A stretch of DNA of 41,912 nucleotides from an uncultured beta proteobacterium (GCA_903828665.1 CAIKMZ010000014.1:1-41912), one strand, 5' to 3'. Shown: positions 28,870 through 36,851, counted from the stretch's first letter. The notes: a model not told the origin generated them from the sequence alone. A program made the numbers and translations.

Positions 28870-29540
28870 GCCAGACCATGACCCAATCCCTCAAAATCGA
28901 TTTTGTTTCCGACATCTCCTGCCCCTGGTGCGCCATCGGCTTGTCAGCACTCGAGCAGGCGCTGGCGCAGCTACAGGGCGAGCTCAGCGCCGAACTGCAC
29001 TTCCAGCCTTTCGAGCTGAACCCGCAGATGCCCTCCGGCGGCCAGGACATTGCCGAGCACCTCACGCAAAAGTACGGCTCGACACCGGAGCAGCAGGCGC
29101 AGATTCGCGCCACCATCGCCCAGCGCGGCGCCGACGTCGGTTTCAGCTTCAACGCCGGAGGGCGCGGTCGCATCTACAACACCTTCAACGCGCACCGTCT
29201 GCTGCACTGGGCCGGGCTCGAATCGCCCGCCAGCCAGACCGCGCTGAAGAAGGCGCTGCTGGCGGCCTGCCACAGCCGGGGCGAGAACATGGAATCGCAC
29301 GCGGTGCTGCTGGCGGCCGTGGCGCAGGCCGGCCTTGATGTGGCGCGGGCCCAGGCGATTCTGGATAGTGATGAATTTGCCGCCGAGGTGCGGGAAGCCG
29401 AGACGTACTTCACCAGCCACGGCATCAACTCGGTGCCGGCTGTCATCATCAACGAGCGGCACCTGATCTCGGGCGGCCAGCCGGCGGCCGTGTTCGCGCA
29501 GGCATTGCGCCAGATCGCCGCCGAGACGGCAGCACCCTGA
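28866..29540 (+). CDS. DsbA family oxidoreductase, FrnE-like
   Basis: 224 residues, cytosolic (no signal peptide). The active site is CPWC in FVSDISCPWCAIG and the cis-Pro is in SVPAVIINE. A long helical insertion lies between, as in FrnE and 2-hydroxychromene-2-carboxylate isomerase relatives. Probably a cytosolic disulfide or glutathione-dependent enzyme. It overlaps the DHH gene by four bases. Convergent with the HAD gene, with a 2-base gap. Confidence 0.93.
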   Translation: MSQTMTQSLKIDFVSDISCPWCAIGLSALEQALAQLQGELSAELHFQPFELNPQMPSGGQDIAEHLTQKYGSTPEQQAQIRATIAQRGADVGFSFNAGGRGRIYNTFNAHRLLHWAGLESPASQTALKKALLAACHSRGENMESHAVLLAAVAQAGLDVARAQAILDSDEFAAEVREAETYFTSHGINSVPAVIINERHLISGGQPAAVFAQALRQIAAETAAP

Positions 29541-29542
29541 AG

Positions 29543-30247
29543 TCAGCAGCCCAGTTGATCGGCCAGCGCCAGGAAATCACGCGCGTGCCGCGTGTTCGCC
29601 GCAACCGGTGACACATCCTTCGGCTGTGCGCGGCCGAACTCAAAGGGACGTTCGATGTAGGCCGTCTGCAGCCCGCAGGCGCGCGCTGCGGCCAGGTCCT
29701 CATGGTGCGCGGCCACCAGCATCACCTGCTGCGGCGCCAGATCGAAGACGCGGGCGACGCCAAGGTAGGTTGCGGGGTCCGGCTTGTAGGCGCGAAAGAC
29801 TTCGGCCGACAGCACGCAATCCCAAGGCAGGCCGGCGCGCTTGGCCATGTTGGTGAGCAAGCCGATGTTGCCATTGGACAGCGTGCAGATGGTGTGGCGC
29901 GTCTTGAGCTGCTGCAAGCCGGCCACGACGTCGCTCCAGGGGTCGAGCCGGTGCCAGGCCTTGTTCAGGTGCTGCGTTTGCACCTCGCTCAGGTCGGCCA
30001 GGCCGAAGTCATCGAGGATGCTGTCGAGGATCAGGCGGTGCAGTTCGTCCAGCCGCGTCCAGCCGAGCTCGCCCGAGCGCACGCGCTGCATCGTCGGCTG
30101 GTATCCGGCGCGCCAGGCCAGCGCGAAGGCGCCGCCGTCCACGCCCGGGCACAGCGCCCGCACCTCGCATGCAATGCCGCTGTGCCAGTCCACCACGGTG
30201 CCAAAAACATCGAACGCCAGCACCTGCGGCGCGGGCAGGGCGCTCAT
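29543..30247 (-). CDS. Haloacid dehalogenase, type II
   Basis: 234 residues. HAD motifs: DVFGTVVDW with the nucleophile Asp (residue 14), SNGN (motif II), the YKPDP Lys (motif III) and the VAAHHEDL acid (motif IV). The D-V-F-G-T and A-A-H patterns match (S)-2-haloacid dehalogenases, which replace halogen with hydroxyl, though many members have other substrates. Its ATG overlaps the DUF427 stop by four bases, so the two are coupled. Confidence 0.93.
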   Translation of the reverse strand: MSALPAPQVLAFDVFGTVVDWHSGIACEVRALCPGVDGGAFALAWRAGYQPTMQRVRSGELGWTRLDELHRLILDSILDDFGLADLSEVQTQHLNKAWHRLDPWSDVVAGLQQLKTRHTICTLSNGNIGLLTNMAKRAGLPWDCVLSAEVFRAYKPDPATYLGVARVFDLAPQQVMLVAAHHEDLAAARACGLQTAYIERPFEFGRAQPKDVSPVAANTRHARDFLALADQLGC

Positions 30248-30525
30248 GGCGCGACTTTGACGCTGTTGCCGAACGCGACACGGTCGCGCACCATGGCGGC
30301 CTCCGGTTTCGGATCCGGGTAGTACCAGACGGCGTCCGGGTTGAGTTCGCCGTTGATGAGCAGCGAGTAATAGCTGGCCTGGCCCTTCCAGGCGCAGCTC
30401 GTCCGGTGGTTGCTGAAGGTGACGAATTCACGCTTGAGCGCGCTGGCCGGGAAATAGTGGTTTCCCTCGACCAGGACGGTGTCCTCGCTCTCGGCGATGA
30501 CGGTGTTGTTCCAGATGGCTTTCAT
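30244..30525 (-). CDS. DUF427 domain protein
   Basis: 93 residues. The motifs AIWNNTVIAESEDTVLVEGNHYFP, the TSCAWKGQASYYSL turn and AVWYYPDPKPEA identify DUF427, a small beta-rich family of unknown function. Here it is a single domain, while many actinobacterial members carry two. It is translationally coupled to the HAD gene. Confidence 0.93.
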   Translation of the reverse strand: MKAIWNNTVIAESEDTVLVEGNHYFPASALKREFVTFSNHRTSCAWKGQASYYSLLINGELNPDAVWYYPDPKPEAAMVRDRVAFGNSVKVAP

Positions 30526-30606
30526 GGGTGGCTTTCAGTTGATGTAACTCACGTAAAGATTCATTTAGTGCGCGCGACGACTACCAATATAGGCGAATAA
30601 TGAGTC

Positions 30607-30951
30607 ATGCAAATCCAAATCCATACCGACCATCACATCGAAGGTCACGAGGCCCTTGTGACATGGGCTGCCGGCGAGATCAAGAACGCGCTGAGCGATC
30701 ACAGCGCGCACATCATGCGCGTGGAAGTCCACCTCGGTGACGAGAACGGCCACAAGAGCGGCGGCAACGACAAGCGCTGCGTCATGGAGGTCCGCTTGCA
30801 GGGCCGCCAACCACTGGCCGTGACCGAGCACGCGCAGACCCTGTACCTTTGCGTCACGGGTGCGGCCGACAAGCTCAATCGCCTCATCGACAGCACGCTC
30901 GGGCGCGCCGCGCGCATGGACGTTGCGCCACCCGAAGTCGCACCGGAATAA
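30607..30951 (+). CDS. HPF/RaiA-like ribosome-associated protein
   Basis: 114 residues. A single sigma-54-modulation/HPF domain: MQIQIHTDHHIEGHEALVTW, then IMRVEVHLGDENG, then CVMEVRLQGRQPLAV. Such proteins bind the 30S subunit in slow growth, causing dimers or blocking translation. It is short and lacks a C-terminal dimerisation domain, so short HPF is the nearest class. It is divergent from DUF427 and convergent with the DUF938 gene (1-base gap). Confidence 0.87.
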   Translation: MQIQIHTDHHIEGHEALVTWAAGEIKNALSDHSAHIMRVEVHLGDENGHKSGGNDKRCVMEVRLQGRQPLAVTEHAQTLYLCVTGAADKLNRLIDSTLGRAARMDVAPPEVAPE

Positions 30952-30952
30952 G

Positions 30953-31579
30953 TCAGTTCAGGTCGGGCGCGACGCGCCAGACCAGCAGCAGGTTGTTGGC
31001 CGGCATGGCATGCCGCGCCGACAGGCGCAGTCCGACGTTCGCAGCCTGCGCCTCGACCTCCATGCGTCGACGAATGCCCCACGCCGGATTCCGCGCGCGC
31101 AGGCTGCGATCAAACTCCAGATTGCTGCTCGCCGTGACGAACTCGTCTTCCAGATACGGCCCGTACGTGATCAGCACGCCGTCAGGCGCAAGATGCCGGG
31201 CGCTACCCTGCATCAGGCCGGCACAGGTCGCCCAAGGGGAGATGTGCAGCATGTTGGCGCAGAAGATCAGGTCGAAGCGCGGCGCCGGTTCAAGGTCGGC
31301 AAACCACGGTGCGCTCGTGACATCGAGTTGCCGTGGCGCGCGGACATTGTCCGGTGCCTGATGTTCGATGCGCGCGGCGATCACGTGCAGGGCGCCGGCC
31401 TGGTAGTCGCTTGGCTGCCAGGTCCACTGCGGCAGGCCGGCGGCAAAGCAGGCCACATGCTGGCCCGTGCCCGAGGCAATCTCCAGCGCGCTGCCCTGTG
31501 CCGGTAGCAGTTCGCGCAGCTTCCCGGTTATCGCTTGCTTGTTGCGTTCGGCGGCGGCGCTGCAGGGCAGCTCGCTCAT
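30953..31579 (-). CDS. DUF938 family SAM-dependent methyltransferase-like protein
   Basis: 208 residues. The SAM-binding motif is ALEIASGTGQHVACFAAGLP, then FDLIFCANMLHISPW and GVLITYGPYLEDEF. This matches DUF938, a methyltransferase-fold family of unknown substrate. ATG 31579 overlaps the YeeE stop by four bases. It is the last gene in the split YeeE unit, a context that suggests a link to sulfur. Confidence 0.92.
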   Translation of the reverse strand: MSELPCSAAAERNKQAITGKLRELLPAQGSALEIASGTGQHVACFAAGLPQWTWQPSDYQAGALHVIAARIEHQAPDNVRAPRQLDVTSAPWFADLEPAPRFDLIFCANMLHISPWATCAGLMQGSARHLAPDGVLITYGPYLEDEFVTASSNLEFDRSLRARNPAWGIRRRMEVEAQAANVGLRLSARHAMPANNLLLVWRVAPDLN

Positions 31580-31983
31580 TTGGCGCGCAGACCCTGCACC
31601 AGTGCGCCCAGCGCAATGCCCGCCAGGGCCCAGAGCAGGCTCCAGTTGCCGGCGCCCAGGCCCGCGATGGCCGGGCCCGGACAGACGCCGCACAAGCCCC
31701 ATCCGACGCCGAACAGCGCGGCGCCGACAGCCGTGTCGCGGTTCCAGACGCTCGGGTGTTCGTGGAAGTGGTCGTCCAGCAGCGGCCGCGTCAGCAGGCG
31801 CGGTGCCAGCTTGTAGGCCAGCAGCACGACGACCACAGCGCCGCCCATCACCAGCATCAGGCCGAAGTCCTGAAAACGCAGAAAGCTCAGCACCACTTCG
31901 GGCCGGATCATCGTGGCGTACGACAGGCCGAAGCCGAACAGCATGCCCGCGGCCAGCGTGGCCAATACACGACCCGTGTTCAT
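31576..31983 (-). CDS. YeeE/YedE half-transporter, C-terminal half (TsuA-like)
   Basis: 135 residues with about four membrane helices. The conserved GWGLCGVCPGPAIAGLG is the second of the paired Cys motifs of YeeE/YedE (TsuA) thiosulfate transporters. Full-length TsuA has both halves in one chain; here each half is a separate gene, like the PmpA/PmpB arrangement. It overlaps the upstream half by four bases and DUF938 by four bases. Confidence 0.92.
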   Translation of the reverse strand: MNTGRVLATLAAGMLFGFGLSYATMIRPEVVLSFLRFQDFGLMLVMGGAVVVVLLAYKLAPRLLTRPLLDDHFHEHPSVWNRDTAVGAALFGVGWGLCGVCPGPAIAGLGAGNWSLLWALAGIALGALVQGLRAK

Positions 31984-32453
31984 GACAAAACCCTCGCGAT
32001 CAGGTTGGCCGTCAGGAAGGCGGTGGCCATGAAGGTCAGCACCGCGAGCAGCGAGGGCAGTTGCAGCGAGCCCAGGCCGCAGATGCCATGCCCGGAGGTG
32101 CAGCCATTGCCCAGGCGCGCGCCGTAGCCCACAAAAAAGCCGCCCACCAGCAGTTGCCACACCGGCACTGACGTGGCTTCGGGCTTGCCGCCGGCAAAGC
32201 CGAGCCACCAGACCAGCGCACCCAGGATCAGCCCGGCCGCATAGACCAGACGCCAGCCGCGCGAATCGACGAAGCGGCGCTGCTGGAAGAAGGGCCGGCG
32301 CAGCAGATACGACCAAGTCGAGGAAAACACCGTGCTCATGCCGCCGATGCGCCCGGTCATGACGAACAGCAGTGCCGCGCCGGCGCCGATGCACAGGCCG
32401 CCGAGCAGATAGTGCTGCCAGCCAAGGGGTAATAGGGATTGGGAAATGCTCAT
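31980..32453 (-). CDS. YeeE/YedE half-transporter, N-terminal half (TsuA-like)
   Basis: 157 residues with about four to five membrane helices. The motif GARLGNGCTSGHGICGLG carries two Cys of the substrate pathway, and FVMTGRIGGMS supports the family. It works with the downstream half as one sulfur-compound transporter, probably for thiosulfate. There is no ribosome binding site; a GATAAT hexamer ends 7 bases before the ATG. Confidence 0.92.
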   Translation of the reverse strand: MSISQSLLPLGWQHYLLGGLCIGAGAALLFVMTGRIGGMSTVFSSTWSYLLRRPFFQQRRFVDSRGWRLVYAAGLILGALVWWLGFAGGKPEATSVPVWQLLVGGFFVGYGARLGNGCTSGHGICGLGSLQLPSLLAVLTFMATAFLTANLIARVLS

Positions 32454-32460
32454 GCCGGCG

Positions 32461-32466
32461 ATTATC
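32461..32466 (-). promoter_or_regulatory. YeeE unit -10 element adjacent to the start codon
   Basis: GATAAT on the minus strand, 7 bases before the ATG at 32453. No good -35 was found at 16-18 bases. Confidence 0.45.
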
Positions 32467-32494
32467 GACGGATCGTTTTCACGGCGCCTCCAGT

Positions 32495-32605
32495 GTTATT
32501 GCGGGCTTGACCCGCAATCCATGTCAGCGCCGCAATGGATGCCGGATCAGGTCCGGCATGACAGTCCGGGAAATTGTCATTGCGGACCAAGTCCGCAATC
32601 CATGG
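32495..32605. repeat. Compound REP-like cluster, copies C and D with a second palindrome
   Basis: Three hairpins in 111 bases. Copy C (32495-32523): ATTGCGGG and CCCGCAAT. A second type (32539-32559): ATGCCGGA and TCCGGCAT, 8-bp stem, 5-base loop. Copy D (32576-32605): ATTGCGGA and TCCGCAAT, ending CCATGG. In D both arms changed together, preserving the pairing. The cluster fills the gap between the YeeE unit and the nitroreductase gene. Confidence 0.8.
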
Positions 32606-32637
32606 CCCGCATAGCTGCCATGCCTTCGTCGCCGCGC

Positions 32638-33276
32638 TTAGTTCAGCTCGGTGACAAACTCCTCGCGTGGACGGCGCACCTTCTTGAGGTTGACGAGCCA
32701 GTCCTTGTCTTCTTCGCGGTAGCCCAGCGGCAGGATCGCGACGCTGCGCAGGCCGCGCGCGGGCAGGTTCAGGATCTCGTCGAGCGCCTTGGCGTCGAAG
32801 CCTTCCATCGGCGTCGCGTCCACTTCTTCGTAGGCGGCAGCGATCAGCGCCGCACCCAGGCCGATGTAGGCCTGACGCGCCGCGTGCTCAAAGTTGGTCC
32901 GCTCGTCGCGCGCCGGGTAGGTGCCCAGCAGCATCTTGCGGTAGTTCTCCCAGCCTTCGTTGCTGCCGCCGCGCTGGGCATTGGTCAGATCGAACATGTG
33001 GTTGATGCGCTCGGCCGTGTAGGTATCCCAGGCGGCAAACACCAGCAGATGCGAGCAGTCGGTGATCTGCCCCTGGCCCCAGGCCTTGGGCTTGATTTGC
33101 TCGCGGATTTCCTTGTTCGTGACGACGATGATCTCGTAGGGCTGCAGCCCGCTGGAGGTCGGCGCCAGACGCGCCGCTTCGAGGATGCGATCCACTTTTT
33201 CCTGTGGCACGGCCCGCGACGGGTCCATTTTCTTGGTGGCGTAGCGCCATTGGAGTTTTTGCAGTAGATCAGACAT
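32638..33276 (-). CDS. NfsB-type NAD(P)H nitroreductase
   Basis: 212 residues, normal length. An FMN enzyme of the nitroreductase family. The phosphate-binding RYATKKMDPSR near the N-terminus, the APTSSGLQPYEIIVV FMN loop and the GLGAALIAAAYEEVDATPMEGF segment are as in NfsB-type enzymes. It reduces nitro groups or quinones; the physiological substrate is unknown. ATG 33276 has AGGA about 10 bases upstream. An inverted repeat lies in its promoter region. Confidence 0.94.
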   Translation of the reverse strand: MSDLLQKLQWRYATKKMDPSRAVPQEKVDRILEAARLAPTSSGLQPYEIIVVTNKEIREQIKPKAWGQGQITDCSHLLVFAAWDTYTAERINHMFDLTNAQRGGSNEGWENYRKMLLGTYPARDERTNFEHAARQAYIGLGAALIAAAYEEVDATPMEGFDAKALDEILNLPARGLRSVAILPLGYREEDKDWLVNLKKVRRPREEFVTELN

Positions 33277-33302
33277 GGTTGTTGTTCCTGGAAATTTGAA
33301 GA

Positions 33303-33331
33303 ATTGCTGTCGTCAGAATGACTTCAGCAAT
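33303..33331. promoter_or_regulatory. Inverted repeat upstream of the nitroreductase gene
   Basis: ATTGCTG (33303-33309) and CAGCAAT (33325-33331) are perfect 7-bp arms separated by 15 bases, 27 bases before the nitroreductase ATG. It could be a repressor or activator site. It could also be a hairpin at the 3' side of glnS, so the call is tentative. Confidence 0.4.
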
Positions 33332-33371
33332 GAACACAGTTGCGGGCAACGTGGGCCCTTTTCAAGGGGAA

Positions 33372-35165
33372 TTACTTCCCCCACCCATCCCTCAAGCCAA
33401 CCGCCAGATTGAACACCGGCTTCGCGCTGGTGTGATCAGCGCGGTCGGCGACGAAGTAGCCCAGGCGCTCGAACTGGAACTTGTCGTCCGGTTTCGCGGT
33501 TGCCAGCGAGGGCTCGACGACGGCCTGGACGACCTTGAGGCTGGTCGGGTTCAGGCATTCGAGGAAGTCCTTACCGCCGGCGTCGGGCTGCGCGTCGGTG
33601 AAGAGGCGGTCATAGAGGCGCACTTCGGCACTCAGCGCGTCGGCGGCGGCAACCCAGGTGATCACGCCCTTGACCTTGACGGCGTTGGCGCCCGGTGTGC
33701 CGCTTTTGGTGTCGGGAACCAGCAGGGCCTGCACTTCGATGATTTTGCCGTCGGCATCCTTGCTGCAACTGGTGCACTCGATGACGTGGCCGTATTTCAG
33801 GCGCACCTTGTTGCCCGGGAACAGGCGGAAGAAGCCCTTGGGCGGCGTTTCTTCGAAGTCGCCGCGCTCGATCCAGAGTTCCTTGCCGATCTTGAACTCG
33901 CGCTGGCCCATCTCCGGCACGTGCGGGTGCAGCGGCGCGGTGCAGGCGTCGAGCGTGCCGGCGCCCATGAGCTCGTCCCAGTTGGACAGAACCAGTTTGA
34001 TCGGATCGAGCACGGCCATGGCGCGCGGCGCCGAGACGTCGAGCGTTTCGCGCAGGCAGCCTTCGAGCGTGGAATAGTCGATCCAGCTGTCGCTCTTGGT
34101 GACGCCGATGCGCTCGGCAAACAGCTGCATCGCCTCGGGCGTATAGCCGCGCCGGCGCAGGCCCACGATGGTGGGCATGCGCGGGTCGTCCCAGCCGCTG
34201 ACGCGGTGGTCGTACACCAGTTGCGCGAGCTTGCGCTTGCTCGTGATCACGTAGGTCAGGTTCAGGCGCGCAAACTCGTATTGGCGCGGTGGCGGGCTGG
34301 CCAGCAGGCCGCCTTCTATCAGGTGTTCGAGCAGCCAGTCATAGAACGGGCGCTGGTCTTCGAATTCAAGCGTGCAGATGCTGTGCGTGATCTGCTCCAG
34401 AGCGTCCTCGATCGGGTGCGCAAATGTGTACATCGGGTAGATGCACCATTTGTCGCCGGTGTTGTGGTGCGTGGCGCGGCGGATGCGGTAGATGGCGGGG
34501 TCGCGCAGGTTGATATTCGGGCTGGCCATGTCGATCTTGGCCCGCAGCACCATGGCGCCGTCCTCGTGCGCGCCGGCGCGCATTTCGCGAAAGCGCGCCA
34601 GGTTCTGCGCCGGCGTGCGCGTGCGAAACGGGCTGTCGGTGCCGGGCTTGCCGAAGTCGCCGCGGTTGATGCGGATCTCTTCGGCGCTCTGTTCGTCAAC
34701 GTAGGCGTGGCCGGCTTCGATCAGGTACTCGGCGGCGCGGTACATGAAGTCGAAGTAGTCGCTGGCCTGATACGGCTCGGCGTCGGGCGAGCCGTTCCAG
34801 TCGAACCCGAGCCACTTGATGGCGTCGCGGATCGAGTTGACGTACTCGACGTCTTCCTTCTCCGGGTTGGTGTCGTCAAAGCGCAGGTGGCAGACGCCGC
34901 CATAGTCGCGCGCCAAGCCGAAGTTCAGGCAGATGCTCTTGGCGTGGCCGATGTGCAGGTAGCCATTGGGCTCGGGCGGAAAACGGGTGCGGATCTTGGA
35001 CGGATCGCTCTGGCCGGCTGCGTGGTGCGCGGCGTCGCCCGGACTGCCGCCCCATTTGCGGGTGGCGTACGTGCCTTTGGCCAGGTCCTGCTCGATGATC
35101 TGGCGCAGGAAGTTGCTGGGCTTGTGTTCGACGGCGGCGGAATCAGGCGATGTGGTTGAACTCAT
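33372..35165 (-). CDS. glnS: Glutaminyl-tRNA synthetase
   Basis: 597 residues. A class I synthetase. The HIGH motif is in RFPPEPNGYLHIGHAKS; the KMSKS-type motif is VITSKRKLAQLV. The catalytic domain is followed by the two beta-barrel anticodon-binding domains (about 370-590). ATG 35165 begins the family N-terminus. No ribosome binding site is seen; TAAAAT ends 7 bases before the ATG, so a leaderless mRNA is possible. Gammaproteobacteria and betaproteobacteria have GlnS while many other bacteria use the amidotransferase route. Confidence 0.97.
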   Translation of the reverse strand: MSSTTSPDSAAVEHKPSNFLRQIIEQDLAKGTYATRKWGGSPGDAAHHAAGQSDPSKIRTRFPPEPNGYLHIGHAKSICLNFGLARDYGGVCHLRFDDTNPEKEDVEYVNSIRDAIKWLGFDWNGSPDAEPYQASDYFDFMYRAAEYLIEAGHAYVDEQSAEEIRINRGDFGKPGTDSPFRTRTPAQNLARFREMRAGAHEDGAMVLRAKIDMASPNINLRDPAIYRIRRATHHNTGDKWCIYPMYTFAHPIEDALEQITHSICTLEFEDQRPFYDWLLEHLIEGGLLASPPPRQYEFARLNLTYVITSKRKLAQLVYDHRVSGWDDPRMPTIVGLRRRGYTPEAMQLFAERIGVTKSDSWIDYSTLEGCLRETLDVSAPRAMAVLDPIKLVLSNWDELMGAGTLDACTAPLHPHVPEMGQREFKIGKELWIERGDFEETPPKGFFRLFPGNKVRLKYGHVIECTSCSKDADGKIIEVQALLVPDTKSGTPGANAVKVKGVITWVAAADALSAEVRLYDRLFTDAQPDAGGKDFLECLNPTSLKVVQAVVEPSLATAKPDDKFQFERLGYFVADRADHTSAKPVFNLAVGLRDGWGK

Positions 35166-35172
35166 GCGTTTG

Positions 35173-35178
35173 ATTTTA
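35173..35178 (-). promoter_or_regulatory. glnS -10 element adjacent to the start codon
   Basis: TAAAAT on the minus strand (35178-35173), five-of-six to consensus, with 7 bases to the ATG. TGGACA lies 15 bases upstream of it as a candidate -35. Confidence 0.45.
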
Positions 35179-35363
35179 GACGGCACCTTCGCCTGTCCAC
35201 GAGGCATGTGGCGCGAGTGACGCATTCTCACGGCGCATTTTTCGCCTTTCGCGCCAGCAGGTGGGCTTTTTGTCGCAATCCGGGTGCGTGCCCGGCGCCC
35301 ATTTCATACGCTTTCGTCCGTTCTCGTTGTTTTGCTTTTCATCCAACTAAGGGAGATTCCAAA

Positions 35364-35636
35364 ATGAAGTTTCAGTTCACACCCAGGATGTCAGCCGGTT
35401 TTCTTGCCGTGGTCACGGCCTTTGCGCTGATGGGCAACGCCCTTCAGCTTGGCGTCGAGTCTGTGCTGCGGCAACCTTGTTCTGCGCGCGAGCTGGACCA
35501 AGGATGCCTGGCAGTCGGCCTTGCGCCTTCTCTAAAACTCGGTCGATCAGGGCCGGATGTGGACGGCGTCGCTGAGCCGTCAGGGCGATCGGGTGCAACT
35601 GCAAGGCGGCCTGTCCGCCTGCGCCGGTCCGGCTGA
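35364..35636 (+). pseudogene. Probable frameshifted small exported-protein gene
   Basis: ATG 35364 has AGGGAG about 9 bases upstream and a good signal peptide (MSAGFLAVVTAFALMGNALQ). After about residue 30 the frame gives a Ser/Arg/Gly-rich peptide without domain character, ending at 35636. In the plus-two frame the text reads more like protein (NLVLRASWTKDAWQSALRLL, stop, then a second stretch with MWTASLSRQGDRVQLQGGL). This suggests at least one frameshift and one premature stop in a formerly longer exported protein. The family could not be identified. The adjacent bases to 35722 hold nothing recognisable. Confidence 0.35.
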
Positions 35637-35722
35637 CGCGGTGGTGATGTAACTGCCGACGCGCAGCATGGCCTACGCGGCCTCGACCTGGATCGTTTGA
35701 GCAAAGGGCAGGCGCGTTGCGC

Positions 35723-36559
35723 TCAGCCGTCCTGCTCCTGTCGGCTGAGCGCGGCCTTGGCCGAGAGCCTGGCCAAGGTACTTGCTGTGAGGTAGCTCGC
35801 AAGCATGACGGCCAGCACGACGGCCCCGAACGCCAGTTCCTTGCCTTCGCTCCAATCCTGGATCAGGGGCGAGACCAGCTTGCCGATGCCCAACCCGGCT
35901 ATCAGCAGGCTGACGGTGGCGACCGCGGCGCTCATGATGCGCGACGCCATCAGGGCGATCTGGTCGGCACGCGCGATCAGGCGTGAAATCCACCAGCCGT
36001 TTAAGCCATCCGTGACCAGCATGCCCAGAACGAACAGCAGTCCCAGCATGGCGGAATGCCAGACGCCGCCATACTGCGTCGCCGTGACGGCGAAGAGGGC
36101 TGCCTGGCTGACGGTGTCAAACGACAGCGCGAACAGCGCGCCCACCCCACCGACGCCCCAGACGCTGCTGACTTGCAGGATTCTTCCGAGGATCCGGCTC
36201 TTGAACCCGACCAGTGACACTTGACGATCGGGCTGTGCCGTCAGCATTGCATGGAGGTTGGCAATGCCCAGAGACAACAAGAGGATGATGGACGTCCAGG
36301 CCCCGAACGCGTTGAGCCATTGCGGCGGCGTCCAGCGTTGACTCAGCAGGCCGACCGACAGCGCGATGGCCATGACCACGACGCCGTGCCCGAGCGAAAA
36401 CAGCGTTCCGCAGTAGCGCGCAAACCACTGCTGGCGTCGCGCGCTCAGGCGCGTCAGACCATCGATGGTGGCCAGGTGGTCCGCATCAAAGCCATGCCGC
36501 ATTCCGAGCAGGAAGATGACGGCGCACAAGGCGCTCCAGTCAGTCGGTAAATCGTGCAT
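35723..36559 (-). CDS. NiCoT-family nickel/cobalt transporter
   Basis: 278 residues with about eight membrane helices. The signature GMRHGFDADHLATIDGLTR is the H-x4-D-H helix II motif essential for Ni/Co transport in HoxN/NixA-type permeases. A second signature, LGHGVVVMAIAL, follows. The substrate (nickel or cobalt) cannot be told apart from sequence. ATG 36559 is the best family start; no ribosome binding site and no cobalamin riboswitch was recognised upstream. No nickel enzyme gene is nearby. Confidence 0.9.
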   Translation of the reverse strand: MHDLPTDWSALCAVIFLLGMRHGFDADHLATIDGLTRLSARRQQWFARYCGTLFSLGHGVVVMAIALSVGLLSQRWTPPQWLNAFGAWTSIILLLSLGIANLHAMLTAQPDRQVSLVGFKSRILGRILQVSSVWGVGGVGALFALSFDTVSQAALFAVTATQYGGVWHSAMLGLLFVLGMLVTDGLNGWWISRLIARADQIALMASRIMSAAVATVSLLIAGLGIGKLVSPLIQDWSEGKELAFGAVVLAVMLASYLTASTLARLSAKAALSRQEQDG

Positions 36560-36727
36560 GGCGAGGGCATTGATTGCTGATGCCGCATCGTAAAACAGAA
36601 TCAGGGCTTTGCGCAGTGCAGGCGGGGCATTTCTGCAAGCTGTCCTGAAGAAAGCGCCCTGCAATCGCCGGGGGCGGGCCGCGTAGTCCGACGGCGCCTG
36701 GCAGCCCGGCGGGGAAAGCCTGGCCGG

Positions 36728-36850
36728 TCAGCGAATGCCGGCGGTGTTGAGCGCGTCGCCCATCTCGTGGTCGGAGTACAGCATGCGCGACTCGAGCCAG
36801 TCGCGTAGTCATCGCTGCGACGAAACGCACGAAACCGTGCGCCAGATAAC
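36728..36850 (-). pseudogene. Remnant of an unidentified gene, C-terminal end with a frameshift
   Basis: On the minus strand a well-formed protein ending ([18 protein letters not shown], then ALNTAGIR and TGA at 36728) is preceded, one frame over, by [12 protein letters not shown]. The two pieces join plausibly across a one-base shift near 36800. It begins right after the MipA stop codon. No known family was recognised. It looks like the tail of a decayed gene. Confidence 0.35.
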
Positions 36851-36851
36851 G

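Noticed and set aside
33318..35159. 613-codon open frame antisense to glnS
   Set aside because: A composition shadow of glnS; no motif and a Val/Arg/Ala/Gly/Asp-rich low-information peptide.
36560..36850. Cobalamin riboswitch before the NiCoT gene
   Set aside because: No B12-box or matching stem order was seen on the minus strand; the segment is explained in part by a gene remnant.
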